A DNA stretch of 60,075 bases from Bryobacteraceae bacterium (GTDB lineage Bacteria; Acidobacteriota; Terriglobia; Bryobacterales; Bryobacteraceae), in the NCBI GenBank assembly GCA_025055455.1, contig JANWXD010000025.1, forward strand, positions 1 to 60,075, written 5' to 3'. Position numbers and translations under genes: made by a program. This document shows, in pieces, positions 1-7,534 of the stretch (positions are counted from its first letter, which is position 1; the number at the start of each line of letters is the position of its first letter). The notes below the pieces were generated by a model. The model did no database searches. It had not been told where the DNA came from and worked only from the letters and a program-made list of their open reading frames with translations.

Positions 1-30
1 GTCCCAACCGATGCCGTGGCGGTATTCCAT
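1..30 (-). CDS. ispF: 2-C-methyl-D-erythritol 2,4-cyclodiphosphate synthase, N-terminal codons only
   Basis: Only the first ten codons are inside the window, reading MEYRHGIGWD on the minus strand. This matches the usual IspF start, in which a short strand runs into a G-I-G-x-D motif whose Asp binds the active-site metal. The ATG (28-30) overlaps the ispD stop (30-32) as TGATG, so the two genes are translationally coupled. IspF cyclises CDP-methylerythritol 2-phosphate in the non-mevalonate isoprenoid pathway. The call rests on ten residues plus the very common ispD-ispF gene order. Confidence 0.75.
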   Translation of the reverse strand, partial: MEYRHGIGWD

Positions 31-755
31 CACGAGGCCTTACGCTGGGCGCGCTCTTCGGCCAGGAACAGACGAGCCAGTTCCATGTCGGACGGCTTCG
101 TGATCTTGATGTTGCGGTCGCTGCCCGGCACGACGCTGACTTCGACCTGATCGAGCCGCTCCACGAGACTGGACTCGTCGGTGCCTACGAAGCCGTCTTC
201 CCGCGCCTTGCGGAAGGCCTCGAGGAGCAGGCTGTAGCGGAAAACTTGCGGGGTCTGCGCCAGCACTAATCGCTCCCGGGGAAGGGTCGCCCGGACCTTG
301 TTCTGCCGCACTTGCTTGACCGTATCCACCGGGACGATGCCCACGATCGCGGCCCCGGTCTGTGCCGCCTCCTGGATGACGCGCTCAATGATGGAGGGAT
401 CGATGAATGGCCGCACGGCGTCGTGCACCGCCACCAGATCCGTGTCGGCAGCGAGCTGGTTCAAGGCGTTCTCGACGGACTCCTGGCGGGAGGCGCCTCC
501 CTCCACAAGCCGGAGCGGCTTGGGAAGCGCTTCGCGGTCGAGCATCTGCTCGACCCAGGGCATGTCCTCCTGGCGCAGGGCCACCACGATCTCGCCGACG
601 GTGGGCACGCGCACAAACTTGCGAATCGTATGCAAGAGGATCGGGGAACCGTCCAGGAGCATGAACTGCTTGCGGCTGGTGGCTCGGTCCGGGGACCGCC
701 GACGGCCCATCCGCGTTCCCAACCCCGCGGCGGGTAGGATCGCCACCACTTTCAT
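30..755 (-). CDS. ispD: 2-C-methyl-D-erythritol 4-phosphate cytidylyltransferase
   Basis: 241 aa, the normal length for IspD, which transfers CMP from CTP to methylerythritol 4-phosphate in the cytosolic MEP isoprenoid pathway. The nucleotide-binding motif PAAGLGTRMG lies at residues 8-17 and the substrate lysine of the RKQF motif at about 29. A short Arg-rich insert separates the two. The family motif HDAVRPF is at 111-117 and a GTDES segment follows in the C-terminal half. The gene lies 18 bp downstream of the PIN/TRAM gene and overlaps ispF by one base, so the three probably form one operon. The order PIN/TRAM-ispD-ispF is the same as yacL-ispD-ispF in Firmicutes. Confidence 0.96.
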   Translation of the reverse strand: MKVVAILPAAGLGTRMGRRRSPDRATSRKQFMLLDGSPILLHTIRKFVRVPTVGEIVVALRQEDMPWVEQMLDREALPKPLRLVEGGASRQESVENALNQLAADTDLVAVHDAVRPFIDPSIIERVIQEAAQTGAAIVGIVPVDTVKQVRQNKVRATLPRERLVLAQTPQVFRYSLLLEAFRKAREDGFVGTDESSLVERLDQVEVSVVPGSDRNIKITKPSDMELARLFLAEERAQRKAS

Positions 756-773
756 AAACCGTCAGCCCCGGCC

Positions 774-1847
774 TCACCGGGACGAGGAACCTGCCGCTGG
801 CGTTTCCCGCGGCGGCCGTTCCAGTTTTTCTCCGTGCTTGTCGTACACACCGTGGGTCCTTTCGTCGTAACGGCCGAAAATCATCTTGCCGGCGGTGGTT
901 TGCAGCACGCTGGTCACCGAGATGTCAATGGTTTTGGAGATCATTTTCCGGGCGTTGTCCACCACCACCATGGTGCCGTCGTCTAAGTACGCCACGCCCT
1001 GGTTGTATTCCTTGCCCTCCTTGAGAATGAAAACGCGCATCGTCTCTCCGGGCAGCACGATCGGCTTGAGGGCATTGGCTAATTCGTTAATGTTCAAGAC
1101 TTCCACTCCGTGCAATTGCGCGACCTTGTTCAAATTGAAATCGTTGGTCACGATCTTGCAATCGTAGGCCTTGGCCAATTCGATCAGCTTCATGTCCACG
1201 TCGCGGATGTGCGGGAAGTCGTCCTCGAGGATCTGGACGTTCAGGTCGGGCATCTTCTGGAGGCGCTGGAGGACGTCGAGGCCGCGGCGGCCGCGGTTGC
1301 GCTTCATGGAATCGGCCGAGTCCGCCACCAGTTGCAGCTCCCGCAACACAAATTGCGGGATCACAATGCCGCCGTCCAGGAAACCCGTTTCGGCGATATC
1401 GGCGATCCGACCGTCGATGATCACACTGGTGTCCAGAATCTTGAAACTCTGCTTGGGCGCTTTCTCGCCCCCGAAGAGGCCGCCGAGGGCCGCCAGATTG
1501 AGCATCTCTCCTTTGCTGGCCCCCACCATGAGGCCCACGTAGCTCATCCACAGCAGCAGGCCCAGTTGAATGAAGGCAAGGGTCGTGTCGTCCGCAGGCA
1601 AGGCCCGGTTCAGCACCAGCGAGATCAGGAACGCACCTGTGATGCCCAGTACAGAGCCGATAGCCGCGCCGATGAGGCGCTTGAGACTCACCTCCCGGAC
1701 GCGCAGCTCAAACCAGATGATCGCGAGGGCCAGCGCCGCCCCCGGCAACGCTGACCACGGCGCTTTCAGACCGAACGGCTCCAGAAAATACCCGGCGCAG
1801 GCCAGCAGTGAGACGAAGAAGACGCGAATGAGTAACAAGTCCTTCAC
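774..1847 (-). CDS. PIN/TRAM domain membrane protein (YacL-like)
   Basis: 357 aa with a GTG start (AAGGACTTG follows). Residues about 5-125 hold four hydrophobic segments, giving a membrane-anchored N-terminus. A PIN nuclease-like domain (about 135-260) follows, with ILDTSVIIDGRIADI carrying the conserved acidic residues (D139, D145) and a later IVTNDFNLNKVA segment. A TRAM-like beta-barrel (about 275-335, starting near LPGETMRV) probably binds RNA. This is the YacL architecture. It is inferred to be a membrane-tethered ribonuclease or RNA-binding protein; the substrate is unknown. The tail after residue 335 is Pro/Arg/Ser-rich. It is the first gene of the ispD-ispF operon and has a -10 box 61 bp upstream. 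Confidence 0.9.
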   Translation of the reverse strand: MKDLLLIRVFFVSLLACAGYFLEPFGLKAPWSALPGAALALAIIWFELRVREVSLKRLIGAAIGSVLGITGAFLISLVLNRALPADDTTLAFIQLGLLLWMSYVGLMVGASKGEMLNLAALGGLFGGEKAPKQSFKILDTSVIIDGRIADIAETGFLDGGIVIPQFVLRELQLVADSADSMKRNRGRRGLDVLQRLQKMPDLNVQILEDDFPHIRDVDMKLIELAKAYDCKIVTNDFNLNKVAQLHGVEVLNINELANALKPIVLPGETMRVFILKEGKEYNQGVAYLDDGTMVVVDNARKMISKTIDISVTSVLQTTAGKMIFGRYDERTHGVYDKHGEKLERPPRETPAAGSSSR

Positions 1848-1907
1848 GGCGGCAACCCTCGGAGACGGGGCCGTTTACGCACATGACCCGATGATTCCTG
1901 CGACTTG

Positions 1908-1913
1908 AGTATA
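1908..1913 (-). promoter_or_regulatory. -10 hexamer TATACT upstream of the PIN/TRAM-ispD-ispF operon
   Basis: On the minus strand TATACT (5/6 to the consensus TATAAT) lies in otherwise GC-rich DNA, about 55 nt upstream of the GTG start if transcription begins 6-7 nt after it. No good -35 hexamer is visible at 16-18 bp. Confidence 0.45.
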
Positions 1914-1999
1914 GCACCCTGGCGGGCAAAGAACGTGTAAATCGTGTGAGCGGGGGCTCCCTCCCAGGGACCGGCTGGGGAGAAACGGGAAGGAAAGGA

Positions 2000-2383
2000 T
2001 TAGAGCGCTTTGGCCAGTTCTTCGGCGAAGGCGCTTTGAGGTTTCGCGTTTTCCGGCCTGTTGCGCTTGTGTCTTTTGCCGGCTCGCGGGGCGCTTTGGG
2101 AACCAGCCTTTGGCAGCGCTTGGCCCTTGGCGCGCGGAGGTCCGGCCGGATTGGCGCGCAACAGCCGATCCTCGAGCGGGGCCCGGTCGAACCGCCGGAT
2201 GATGGCCCGCCCCTCCTCCTCGTTCGGCGCTTCGATGAAGGCGAATCCCTTCGATTCTTGCGTGTCAGGGTGGCGGATCACTTTGATGGAGTCGGCGACC
2301 AAATTTTCTGCGGCCAACCAGGACCGAATGTCGTCCGCGGTGACCCACTCAGGCAGATTGCCGAGAAATACGGTGAAGCTCAT
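2000..2383 (-). CDS. RRM-domain RNA-binding protein
   Basis: 127 aa. A single RNA recognition motif fills residues 2-78, with RNP2 as VFLGNL (5-10) and RNP1 as KGFAFIEA (about 45-52), including the two aromatic positions that stack on RNA bases. The remaining 50 residues are basic and Pro/Ala-rich and look disordered (GKRHKRNRPENAKPQ). Bacterial proteins of this kind are short glycine- or Lys/Arg-tailed RNA-binding proteins, often cold- or stress-regulated. Its RNA target is unknown. It is monocistronic, and a TAGAAC hexamer 6 nt before the ATG may give a leaderless message. Confidence 0.9.
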   Translation of the reverse strand: MSFTVFLGNLPEWVTADDIRSWLAAENLVADSIKVIRHPDTQESKGFAFIEAPNEEEGRAIIRRFDRAPLEDRLLRANPAGPPRAKGQALPKAGSQSAPRAGKRHKRNRPENAKPQSAFAEELAKAL

Positions 2384-2745
2384 TCGCTAGTTCTACTCTC
2401 TCCGTGGGTTGGGATTTGCCGGGGGACGTCTCGTGGGAAGACGATCCATGCGAGCATCCCTATGCTAACAGAGTCGCGGCCGATTTGCAAACCGGATCTC
2501 GGCGCCCCCCGCTGCGAGCGCGGCTCAGGAGACGGCCGCTCGGCAATCGGCATCGGAGGAGGATCCGCGGGTCGCTGATGCCAACGGCAACTGCGGGCGG
2601 CTTGGATCCGGATCAGCTGTGAGTCGCTTGCAAGGCCGCTTGTGACGGAAAGCGTGTCGGTCGCCGCCGTCGCCGGCGTCGGCCTCGGATGTCCCGCGAT
2701 AGAATAAGTGGCGGAGCGTTCAGTTCGGTCCGAACGGAGGTTGGT
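2384..2745 (+). other. 362-bp intergenic region, divergent promoters, no supported gene
   Basis: The region separates the divergent RRM (minus) and FmdB-like (plus) genes. A 72-codon open frame near 2404-2619 has an Arg/Pro-rich product with no motif and no good ribosome binding site, so it is not called. A TAGAAT hexamer at 2699-2704 and a GGAGG at about 2735 belong to the downstream zinc-ribbon gene. I see no tRNA or obvious riboswitch fold. Confidence 0.5.
2390..2395 (-). promoter_or_regulatory. putative -10 box (TAGAAC) for the RRM gene
   Basis: TAGAAC on the minus strand ends 6 nt before the ATG at 2383, so a start 6-7 nt downstream of the hexamer would fall at the first codon. A GGAGAG stretch exists but lies upstream of the hexamer and so would not be in such a transcript. 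No clear -35. Confidence 0.3.
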
Positions 2746-2910
2746 ATGCCGATGTATGTCTTCCTCTGCAAGGATTGCAACAAGGAGTTCAACATCGTGC
2801 TGCGCATGTCGGAGCTGGACAAGGGCGGCATCAAGTGTCCCCATTGCGGCAGCGAGAAGGTCGAGCAGCAGGTGGCGGCCTTCTCCGCAGTGACATCCAA
2901 GAAAAGTTAG
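2746..2910 (+). CDS. FmdB-family zinc-ribbon protein
   Basis: 54 aa. The ATG is chosen because CGGAGG lies 6-7 nt upstream and the product then begins MPMYVFLCKDC, the classic FmdB start. One zinc ribbon is formed by C8/C11 and C31/C34 (CKDC and CPHC). FmdB-family proteins are putative regulators named from a formamidase cluster; their molecular role is mostly unknown. The tail after residue 40 is short and Ser/Lys-rich. A second FmdB-type protein occurs at 30342-30635 but the two differ outside the ribbon. The gene is followed after 25 bp by the eIF2B-like gene and probably co-transcribed with it. Confidence 0.85.
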   Translation: MPMYVFLCKDCNKEFNIVLRMSELDKGGIKCPHCGSEKVEQQVAAFSAVTSKKS

Positions 2911-2935
2911 AGGCAAAGCGTTTCGGAACGACGGG

Positions 2936-3871
2936 ATGGGGCCGGCTCCGGAAGTCTTGGCCCGCATCGCCGCAATCGCATCCGACAATCGCAGCGGGGC
3001 TGACCTCTTAGCCCGCCAAGCCGCCGAGGCGCTCGAGCTTCAGGCAGGGGAGTCTTGGCGCGCGACCTCCGAGCTGCGCGAGGCGCTGACGGGAGCTGCC
3101 CGTCGGCTCGTGGCGGCTCAGCCAGCCATGGCTCCGATCTTCCAGCTGGCCAATGCCGCGCTCTTCGCAGCCGACGGCTGTGTCGACGCGGTCTCCCTTT
3201 CCGGGGCGGTGATCGCTGTCTGCCGCCGCTTCACAGCGCGGATTCAGACGGCGCAAGAGGTCATTTCCGAGGCGGCACGCCGCGAGATCCCCGAAGGCGG
3301 AACGGTCCTCACGCACTCGTCCAGCTCCACAGTCTTGGCGGCGTTGCTGTCGGCGTGTCGCGCGGGTCGGCGATTCTCGGTCATCTGCACGGAGTCCCGT
3401 CCGATGTTCGAGGGTGTGGCCTTGGCCAAGGCGCTCGCCGCTGCCCGCATTCCCGTGACGCTCATTGCGGACGCCGCCGTCTATCACCATTTCCAGAAGG
3501 CCTCGTTGGCGGTGAGCGGCGCAGACACCATCGCCTGGCAGGGCGTGCTCAACAAGGCGGGCACCGCGTTGGTGGCTCTTGCCGCACGCGCCCACCGCAA
3601 GAAGTTTCTGGTGCTGGCGGGGACGCACAAGTTATTCCCGGCTGACCGGGAGCTGATTTGGGAGCGTTCGGAGAACCCACGGGAAATCCTCCCCGAGGAA
3701 TGTGCCGGCCTCCACGTGTCCAACCTGTACTTCGACCTCACACCCCTCGACCTCGTGACCGCCGTGGTCACCGAGGAAGGAACGTTTTCTCCGGCGACGG
3801 TGCGGCGTCGGCTGCGGAGGCTCCAGGTGCATCCGGCCCTTGCCTCCACCGGCGCCCCTCCCGCGGCCTGA
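2936..3871 (+). CDS. eIF-2B/MtnA/ribose-1,5-bisphosphate isomerase superfamily protein
   Basis: 311 aa. The N-terminal third is helical and the C-terminal part has the Rossmann-like core of the eIF2B alpha/beta/delta-MtnA family (PF01008). Visible family motifs are VLTHSSSSTVLAAL (124-137), ICTESRPMFEGVALAKAL (150-167), SGADTIAWQGVLNKAGT (194-210) and DLTPLDLVTAVVTEEG near the C-terminus. The conserved Asp is present (D197), but the position that is Cys in methylthioribose-1-P isomerase (THCN) and ribose-1,5-bisphosphate isomerase (THCHSS) is Ser128 here. Isomerase activity is therefore doubtful; a nucleotide- or sugar-phosphate-sensing role is possible. There is no methionine-salvage or AMP phosphorylase gene nearby. 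Confidence 0.82.
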   Translation: MGPAPEVLARIAAIASDNRSGADLLARQAAEALELQAGESWRATSELREALTGAARRLVAAQPAMAPIFQLANAALFAADGCVDAVSLSGAVIAVCRRFTARIQTAQEVISEAARREIPEGGTVLTHSSSSTVLAALLSACRAGRRFSVICTESRPMFEGVALAKALAAARIPVTLIADAAVYHHFQKASLAVSGADTIAWQGVLNKAGTALVALAARAHRKKFLVLAGTHKLFPADRELIWERSENPREILPEECAGLHVSNLYFDLTPLDLVTAVVTEEGTFSPATVRRRLRRLQVHPALASTGAPPAA

Positions 3872-3917
3872 GATTCTCCCGTAGCATGGAGGGATCGATC
3901 CAACCCGAGGAGGTCCT

Positions 3918-4514
3918 ATGTTCTCACGCACCATTCGGCGGATCCACATGTACCTGGGATTGTTCCTAGCCCCGTGGATGCTCTTGTACGCCGCCAGCAC
4001 GATCGCAATGAACCACCGGGCGTGGTTCCAACCTCATGACGGTGGCGCCCTGGTGGTCTGGGAGAAAGAAGCGGAGCGCGCCTGGGCTGGAGAGGCGCCG
4101 GCTGGCCCTTCTGGTCGCGCCGTCGCCGCGCGGATTCTCGAAGAGCTGGGGATGAACGGAGCGCACACGGTGGACGCGCCGGATGCGCGCGGCCAAATCA
4201 CCATCGTGCGGTCCGCGGCGCTTGCGCCGCGCCGCATTCGCTATCTTCCCGAGGAGGGCAAGCTCGTCGTGGAAAAGCAGGTCTTTCGCGCTCCCCTCTT
4301 TTTGGAGCGCATGCATCGGCGCGCGGGCTATCAGCAACCTTACCTGGCGGATGACCTCTGGGCGCTTGCCGTGGATGCCGTGGTGATCGCGATGGCGTTC
4401 TGGGCGTTTTCCGGACTGTGGATGTGGTGGGAGATCCGGGCCGCGCGGGCCTGGGGTCTGGCGTTCGCCGTTCTCGGCTTGGGACTGTTCGTCCTGTTCC
4501 TGGCGACGATTTGA
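3918..4514 (+). CDS. PepSY-type transmembrane protein, copy A
   Basis: 198 aa with a strong ribosome binding site (CGAGGAGG). Two to three membrane segments are seen: one at about 8-28 (HMYLGLFLAPWMLLYAAS) and a pair at about 150-195 flanking WMWWEIR. Between them is a soluble periplasm-size domain. The first segment begins RRIHMYLG, typical of PepSY-associated transmembrane proteins, which are often linked to iron uptake or reductase systems. The next gene encodes a close structural paralogue 8 bp downstream. Function is unknown. Confidence 0.6.
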   Translation: MFSRTIRRIHMYLGLFLAPWMLLYAASTIAMNHRAWFQPHDGGALVVWEKEAERAWAGEAPAGPSGRAVAARILEELGMNGAHTVDAPDARGQITIVRSAALAPRRIRYLPEEGKLVVEKQVFRAPLFLERMHRRAGYQQPYLADDLWALAVDAVVIAMAFWAFSGLWMWWEIRAARAWGLAFAVLGLGLFVLFLATI

Positions 4515-4522
4515 GTGCGACC

Positions 4523-5125
4523 ATGCGGTTGCTCTACTTTGTCCGCCGCCTGCACCTGTACCTGGGGATGTCCTTGCTTCCCTGGTTTCTCATGTATGGG
4601 CTGAGTTCGTTCGTGTTCAACCATCCGCGGCCCTTCGATTATCTTTATGGGCGGATTCACGGCCCAGACCAATGGACGCTGCGTCTGGAGCGGCCCTACC
4701 ACCTCGCGGTGACTCCCGACGGCGATGGGCGTGCCTACGGGGCGAAAATTCTGAGTGACCTCGGCCTGGAGGGTGCATTTGGCGTGTACTGGGCCGGTCC
4801 CCGGGAGTTTCACGTCTACCGGTTTGACTTCTGGAACGCCACGCAGGTGAAGTATTTCCTCGATGAAAAACGGCTCGTGGTCCTGGACAAGAAGTTCCGT
4901 TGGGACCACTTTCTGACGGGAATGCACGCGCGAGGCGGCTTCGAGCAGGCGGGCTTCGGCAACGATGCCTGGGCCGTGTTGGTGGATCTGGTCGCTGGGG
5001 CGATGCTGCTCTGGGTGGCGACAGGGCTTTATATGTGGTGGCACGCGCGTGGCGCGCGGTTGTGGGGCGCCTTGGCGCTCGGGGCAGGCCTGTGCAGTTT
5101 CGTAACGCTGTTGATGCTCTTGTAA
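4523..5125 (+). CDS. PepSY-type transmembrane protein, copy B
   Basis: 200 aa. The ATG at 4523 is preferred over upstream codons because it gives MRLLYFVRRLHLYLGMSLLPWFL, aligned with the start of the preceding protein (RRIHMYLGLFLAPWMLL). The layout is the same: an N-terminal membrane helix, about 110 soluble residues ending in a GMHARGG segment matching RMHRRAG of copy A, then two C-terminal helices around LYMWWHARGARLWG. The pair arose by tandem duplication and probably acts together in the membrane. No heme- or metal-binding motif beyond scattered His is certain. Confidence 0.6.
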   Translation: MRLLYFVRRLHLYLGMSLLPWFLMYGLSSFVFNHPRPFDYLYGRIHGPDQWTLRLERPYHLAVTPDGDGRAYGAKILSDLGLEGAFGVYWAGPREFHVYRFDFWNATQVKYFLDEKRLVVLDKKFRWDHFLTGMHARGGFEQAGFGNDAWAVLVDLVAGAMLLWVATGLYMWWHARGARLWGALALGAGLCSFVTLLMLL

Positions 5126-5160
5126 GACGATCCCGGTGACGGCATTCGCCGGCAGGGGGA

Positions 5161-5189
5161 TTGACAGGTGAAAGGCCTTCGACTATAAT
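5161..5189 (+). promoter_or_regulatory. Consensus sigma-70 promoter for the 5274-7367 cluster
   Basis: TTGACA (5161-5166), a 17-bp spacer and TATAAT (5184-5189) match the consensus at all twelve positions, which is rare in DNA of this GC content. The expected start is near 5196, giving a leader of about 78 nt. That leader contains a 14-nt inverted repeat CCGAGAAATTTCGG (5251-5264) running into the GGGAGG ribosome binding site of the first gene. Confidence 0.88.
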
Positions 5190-5273
5190 CGCTGCGATCG
5201 AGATTTACTCCCGGATTTGCACGAAAAATCCCTGGGAAAAATGAAGCAATCCGAGAAATTTCGGGAGGTTCCA

Positions 5274-5849
5274 ATGTCAAATCCGCGTTTTTGTGCGCGA
5301 CGCATTTTGCTGGTCTGCCCACCGGTGGGGCTGGCGGCGTTCTGCTTGTACATGGCTCTGAGTCCGGCTACGGATCTATGGGCTCAGGCGCCGCCGCAGG
5401 CGGAGGTGCGAAGGCCGCGCCCTGAGTTGTCGGCAGAGCTTCCTCCCCCCGGCACATTCGAGGTGGCTACGGCCGCTGCGGCGCCGCGCTTGGCGCGTCC
5501 GGTGCCGATCCAGAATCTGGTGGCGTTCGAGACGACCTTGGTGCAGCGCTTGAACGAAGCCATCCGGAACCCGGAGGCGCTCCGACAGGGCAGGGCGAAA
5601 GTGGTGGTCCTGGTCGACAGGAGGGTGCATAAGGACGTCATAGACACGAAGGCGGTCGTTGTCGTGGAAAGCGCGGCCACCGTCCAGCTCAACACCGCCC
5701 AGATCGCCGAGCTGCGCGACACGTTGTTGCGGCAAGTGGACAACGCGGTTCGGGCGGAACTGGCGGGCCGGGGCGGCTTGCGGCAGTTGGGCTCCGGCGT
5801 CGTCCTCGACGATGTCATCGTGGCCAACCTGAAGCCGGTCACTAACTGA
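5274..5849 (+). CDS. Exported protein of unknown function
   Basis: 191 aa from the ATG at 5274, preferred because GGGAGG lies 6-7 nt upstream; an in-frame ATG at 5241 would add 11 residues. An N-terminal signal peptide (basic CARR, hydrophobic core, cleavage after about WAQA, residue 35) indicates export. The mature protein starts with a Pro/Arg-rich stretch and then has a helical domain with VVVLVDRRVHKDVIDT and AQIAELRDTLLRQVDNAVRAEL. No family is recognised. It is the first gene behind the consensus promoter, followed by a GTG-start gene one base after its stop and then the HTTM gene, so it is probably a partner of that membrane enzyme. Confidence 0.7.
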   Translation: MSNPRFCARRILLVCPPVGLAAFCLYMALSPATDLWAQAPPQAEVRRPRPELSAELPPPGTFEVATAAAAPRLARPVPIQNLVAFETTLVQRLNEAIRNPEALRQGRAKVVVLVDRRVHKDVIDTKAVVVVESAATVQLNTAQIAELRDTLLRQVDNAVRAELAGRGGLRQLGSGVVLDDVIVANLKPVTN

Positions 5850-5850
5850 C

Positions 5851-6402
5851 GTGGAGGCCGCCGGTCTGGGCTCCGTTGGGGCGGCCCGTGGGCGGTCCCG
5901 TCGCCGGGCGCTGTGCTGGGGATTCTGGGCGTTTCATCTGACCTTTTGCCTGATCTTCGTGACCTGGCCGGCTTTCCGCACCCGAGCGAATCCATTATGG
6001 CGTTACCTGCGCGTCTACGGGGCCTATACGGGCGCCTCGAACGCTTATGGGTTTTTCGCTCCCGTGGTGCCGAACGCGCGCCGTGTGCAAGTGAAGGCGC
6101 TGTGCGGGGAACGATCCATTCCCGTGGAGATCCCGCTGCGGGGTGAGTCGCGCAACCGACTCACCAGTATCACCAGCCTTACGTCGTACCGGCAGATCGA
6201 ACAAGGCGTGGTGGCGAGTTTTGGGGCTTACGCCCTGGGCAAGTATCCGTGCGCCTCGGCGGCGCTGGTGACGGTGGAGTATTTCGCCGTGCCGTCCATG
6301 GCCGACTACCGGCGGGGAGAGCGGCCGCGCTGGAAGCTGTTGCGGATCTACCCTCTGACGCTGGCTTCCTCGCTCAAGGCCGGCGGCGGGAGGCGCCCGT
6401 GA
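5851..6402 (+). CDS. Membrane-anchored protein of unknown function, HTTM partner
   Basis: 183 aa with a GTG start immediately after the upstream stop. One membrane helix (about 22-42, ALCWGFWAFHLTFCLIFVTW) anchors a soluble domain, with sequence ASNAYGFFAPVVPNARRVQVKALC continuing into a beta-rich part and ending VEYFAVPSMADYRRGERPRWKLLRIYPL. The YGFFAP segment resembles small proteins encoded next to HTTM/vitamin-K-dependent carboxylase-like genes. Its stop overlaps the next start as GTGA, a sign of coupling. No biochemical role can be assigned. Confidence 0.65.
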   Translation: MEAAGLGSVGAARGRSRRRALCWGFWAFHLTFCLIFVTWPAFRTRANPLWRYLRVYGAYTGASNAYGFFAPVVPNARRVQVKALCGERSIPVEIPLRGESRNRLTSITSLTSYRQIEQGVVASFGAYALGKYPCASAALVTVEYFAVPSMADYRRGERPRWKLLRIYPLTLASSLKAGGGRRP

Positions 6403-7367
6403 CCCGCGCAGCCTTGCTTCACAAATTCCGCCGGTGTGCGCTGGAGGAAGACCCGGCGGCTGCGGCGCGCATGCTGGCGGTCTTCCGCATCGTGCTCGGC
6501 ACCGCGTTGCTCTGGCAAGCTCTGGTCACGGCGCAGGATCTGCCGTTGCTGGTGAGCCAGTTCGGCCTGATTCAGGGGACCCTCAACGAGGCTCTGGCGG
6601 CCGATGTCCTTCCCCGGGTAGCTTGGTTCGTGCCCGCGCCGTCTCCGGCGTGGCTGGCGGAAAAGCACGTGATTTACGGGTTGCTCAGCCTGTACCTGAT
6701 CAGCCTGTTCTTCCTCACCGTGGGATACAAAACCAAGCTCTTCGGCGCGGCCTCGCTGTTTTTTCACCTTCTTTTCAAAGCGAGCGGCGCGGCTTCCGCT
6801 TACGGCGCCCACGAATTGTCCACGAGTGCGCTGTTTTTTTGTCTGATTTTGCCCGTCGATCGGTTCTATTCGGTCTCCGCGCGGGGCCCAGTCTTCCTTC
6901 CGGACACGCTGGACATCGGACGATTCGGGCTGCGCGCCTACATGAGTCTGGTCTACGTCTCTTCCGGGATCGAAAAACTTCTGGGGGCGCCCTGGCGCAA
7001 CGGGGAGGCGATGTGGAACTTCCTCATGCGGCCGGAAGTGACGGTCATGGACTTCGGCTGGCTCAGCCAGGCGCCCTGGCTCGCCCTGCTGGGGTCGTGG
7101 GCTGTATTGGTGATCGAGATCGGATATGGACTCTGCTTGGTGGCGCCCCGCGCACGGCTTTGGTGGCTCGTCGGGACGTTTCTGCTGCATTTCGGCATCG
7201 CCATCACCGCGAACTTGTGGTTCTTTTCGTTCACGATGATGGCGCTGAATATCGCTGCTCTGGCAGGCTCGCCGCGTTGGGAGCTGCCTCCGCTCGCACG
7301 GCACTTCGGAGCGCGGCTTCTCGAGGTGGTCCGCCCCCGCCCGGTCAGCGGGGAGGCAACCAGTTAG
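6399..7367 (+). CDS. HTTM-domain integral membrane protein (vitamin K-dependent carboxylase-like)
   Basis: 322 aa from a GTG that overlaps the upstream TGA. About eight hydrophobic segments are visible, for example RMLAVFRIVLGTALLWQ, LLSLYLISLFFLTVG and LLGSWAVLVIEIGYGLCLV. The pattern, with an N-terminal RI-x-LG helix, AYMSLVYVSSGIEKLLGAPWRNGEAMW in the centre and FLLHFGIAITANLWFFSFTMM near the end, is that of the HTTM family, which includes the membrane part of gamma-glutamyl carboxylase. The family's conserved KL-x(n)-W-NG-A segment is present. No C-terminal soluble carboxylase domain is present. Function in bacteria is unknown; here it is joined to two secreted or anchored partners. Confidence 0.8.
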   Translation: MTRAALLHKFRRCALEEDPAAAARMLAVFRIVLGTALLWQALVTAQDLPLLVSQFGLIQGTLNEALAADVLPRVAWFVPAPSPAWLAEKHVIYGLLSLYLISLFFLTVGYKTKLFGAASLFFHLLFKASGAASAYGAHELSTSALFFCLILPVDRFYSVSARGPVFLPDTLDIGRFGLRAYMSLVYVSSGIEKLLGAPWRNGEAMWNFLMRPEVTVMDFGWLSQAPWLALLGSWAVLVIEIGYGLCLVAPRARLWWLVGTFLLHFGIAITANLWFFSFTMMALNIAALAGSPRWELPPLARHFGARLLEVVRPRPVSGEATS

Positions 7368-7534
7368 GTCGCGGAGGCGTTGTCACGGCGGTTGACGTCG
7401 GGAGGTGGGGGCATTACCGCCCCGCGGCGCGTGCCGGCCGCTTCCGGCGCAACCTGCGGCTGGCGCTGACGGGGCGCATCGCGCCGGGCGGGGATGCGGC
7501 CGAGGCGGAGGCTTGTTACACTGAAATCCCGGCC

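Noticed and set aside
2404-2622. 72-codon plus-strand frame in the 362-bp intergenic region
   Set aside because: No ribosome binding site, no motif, Arg/Pro-rich composition of random GC-rich DNA.
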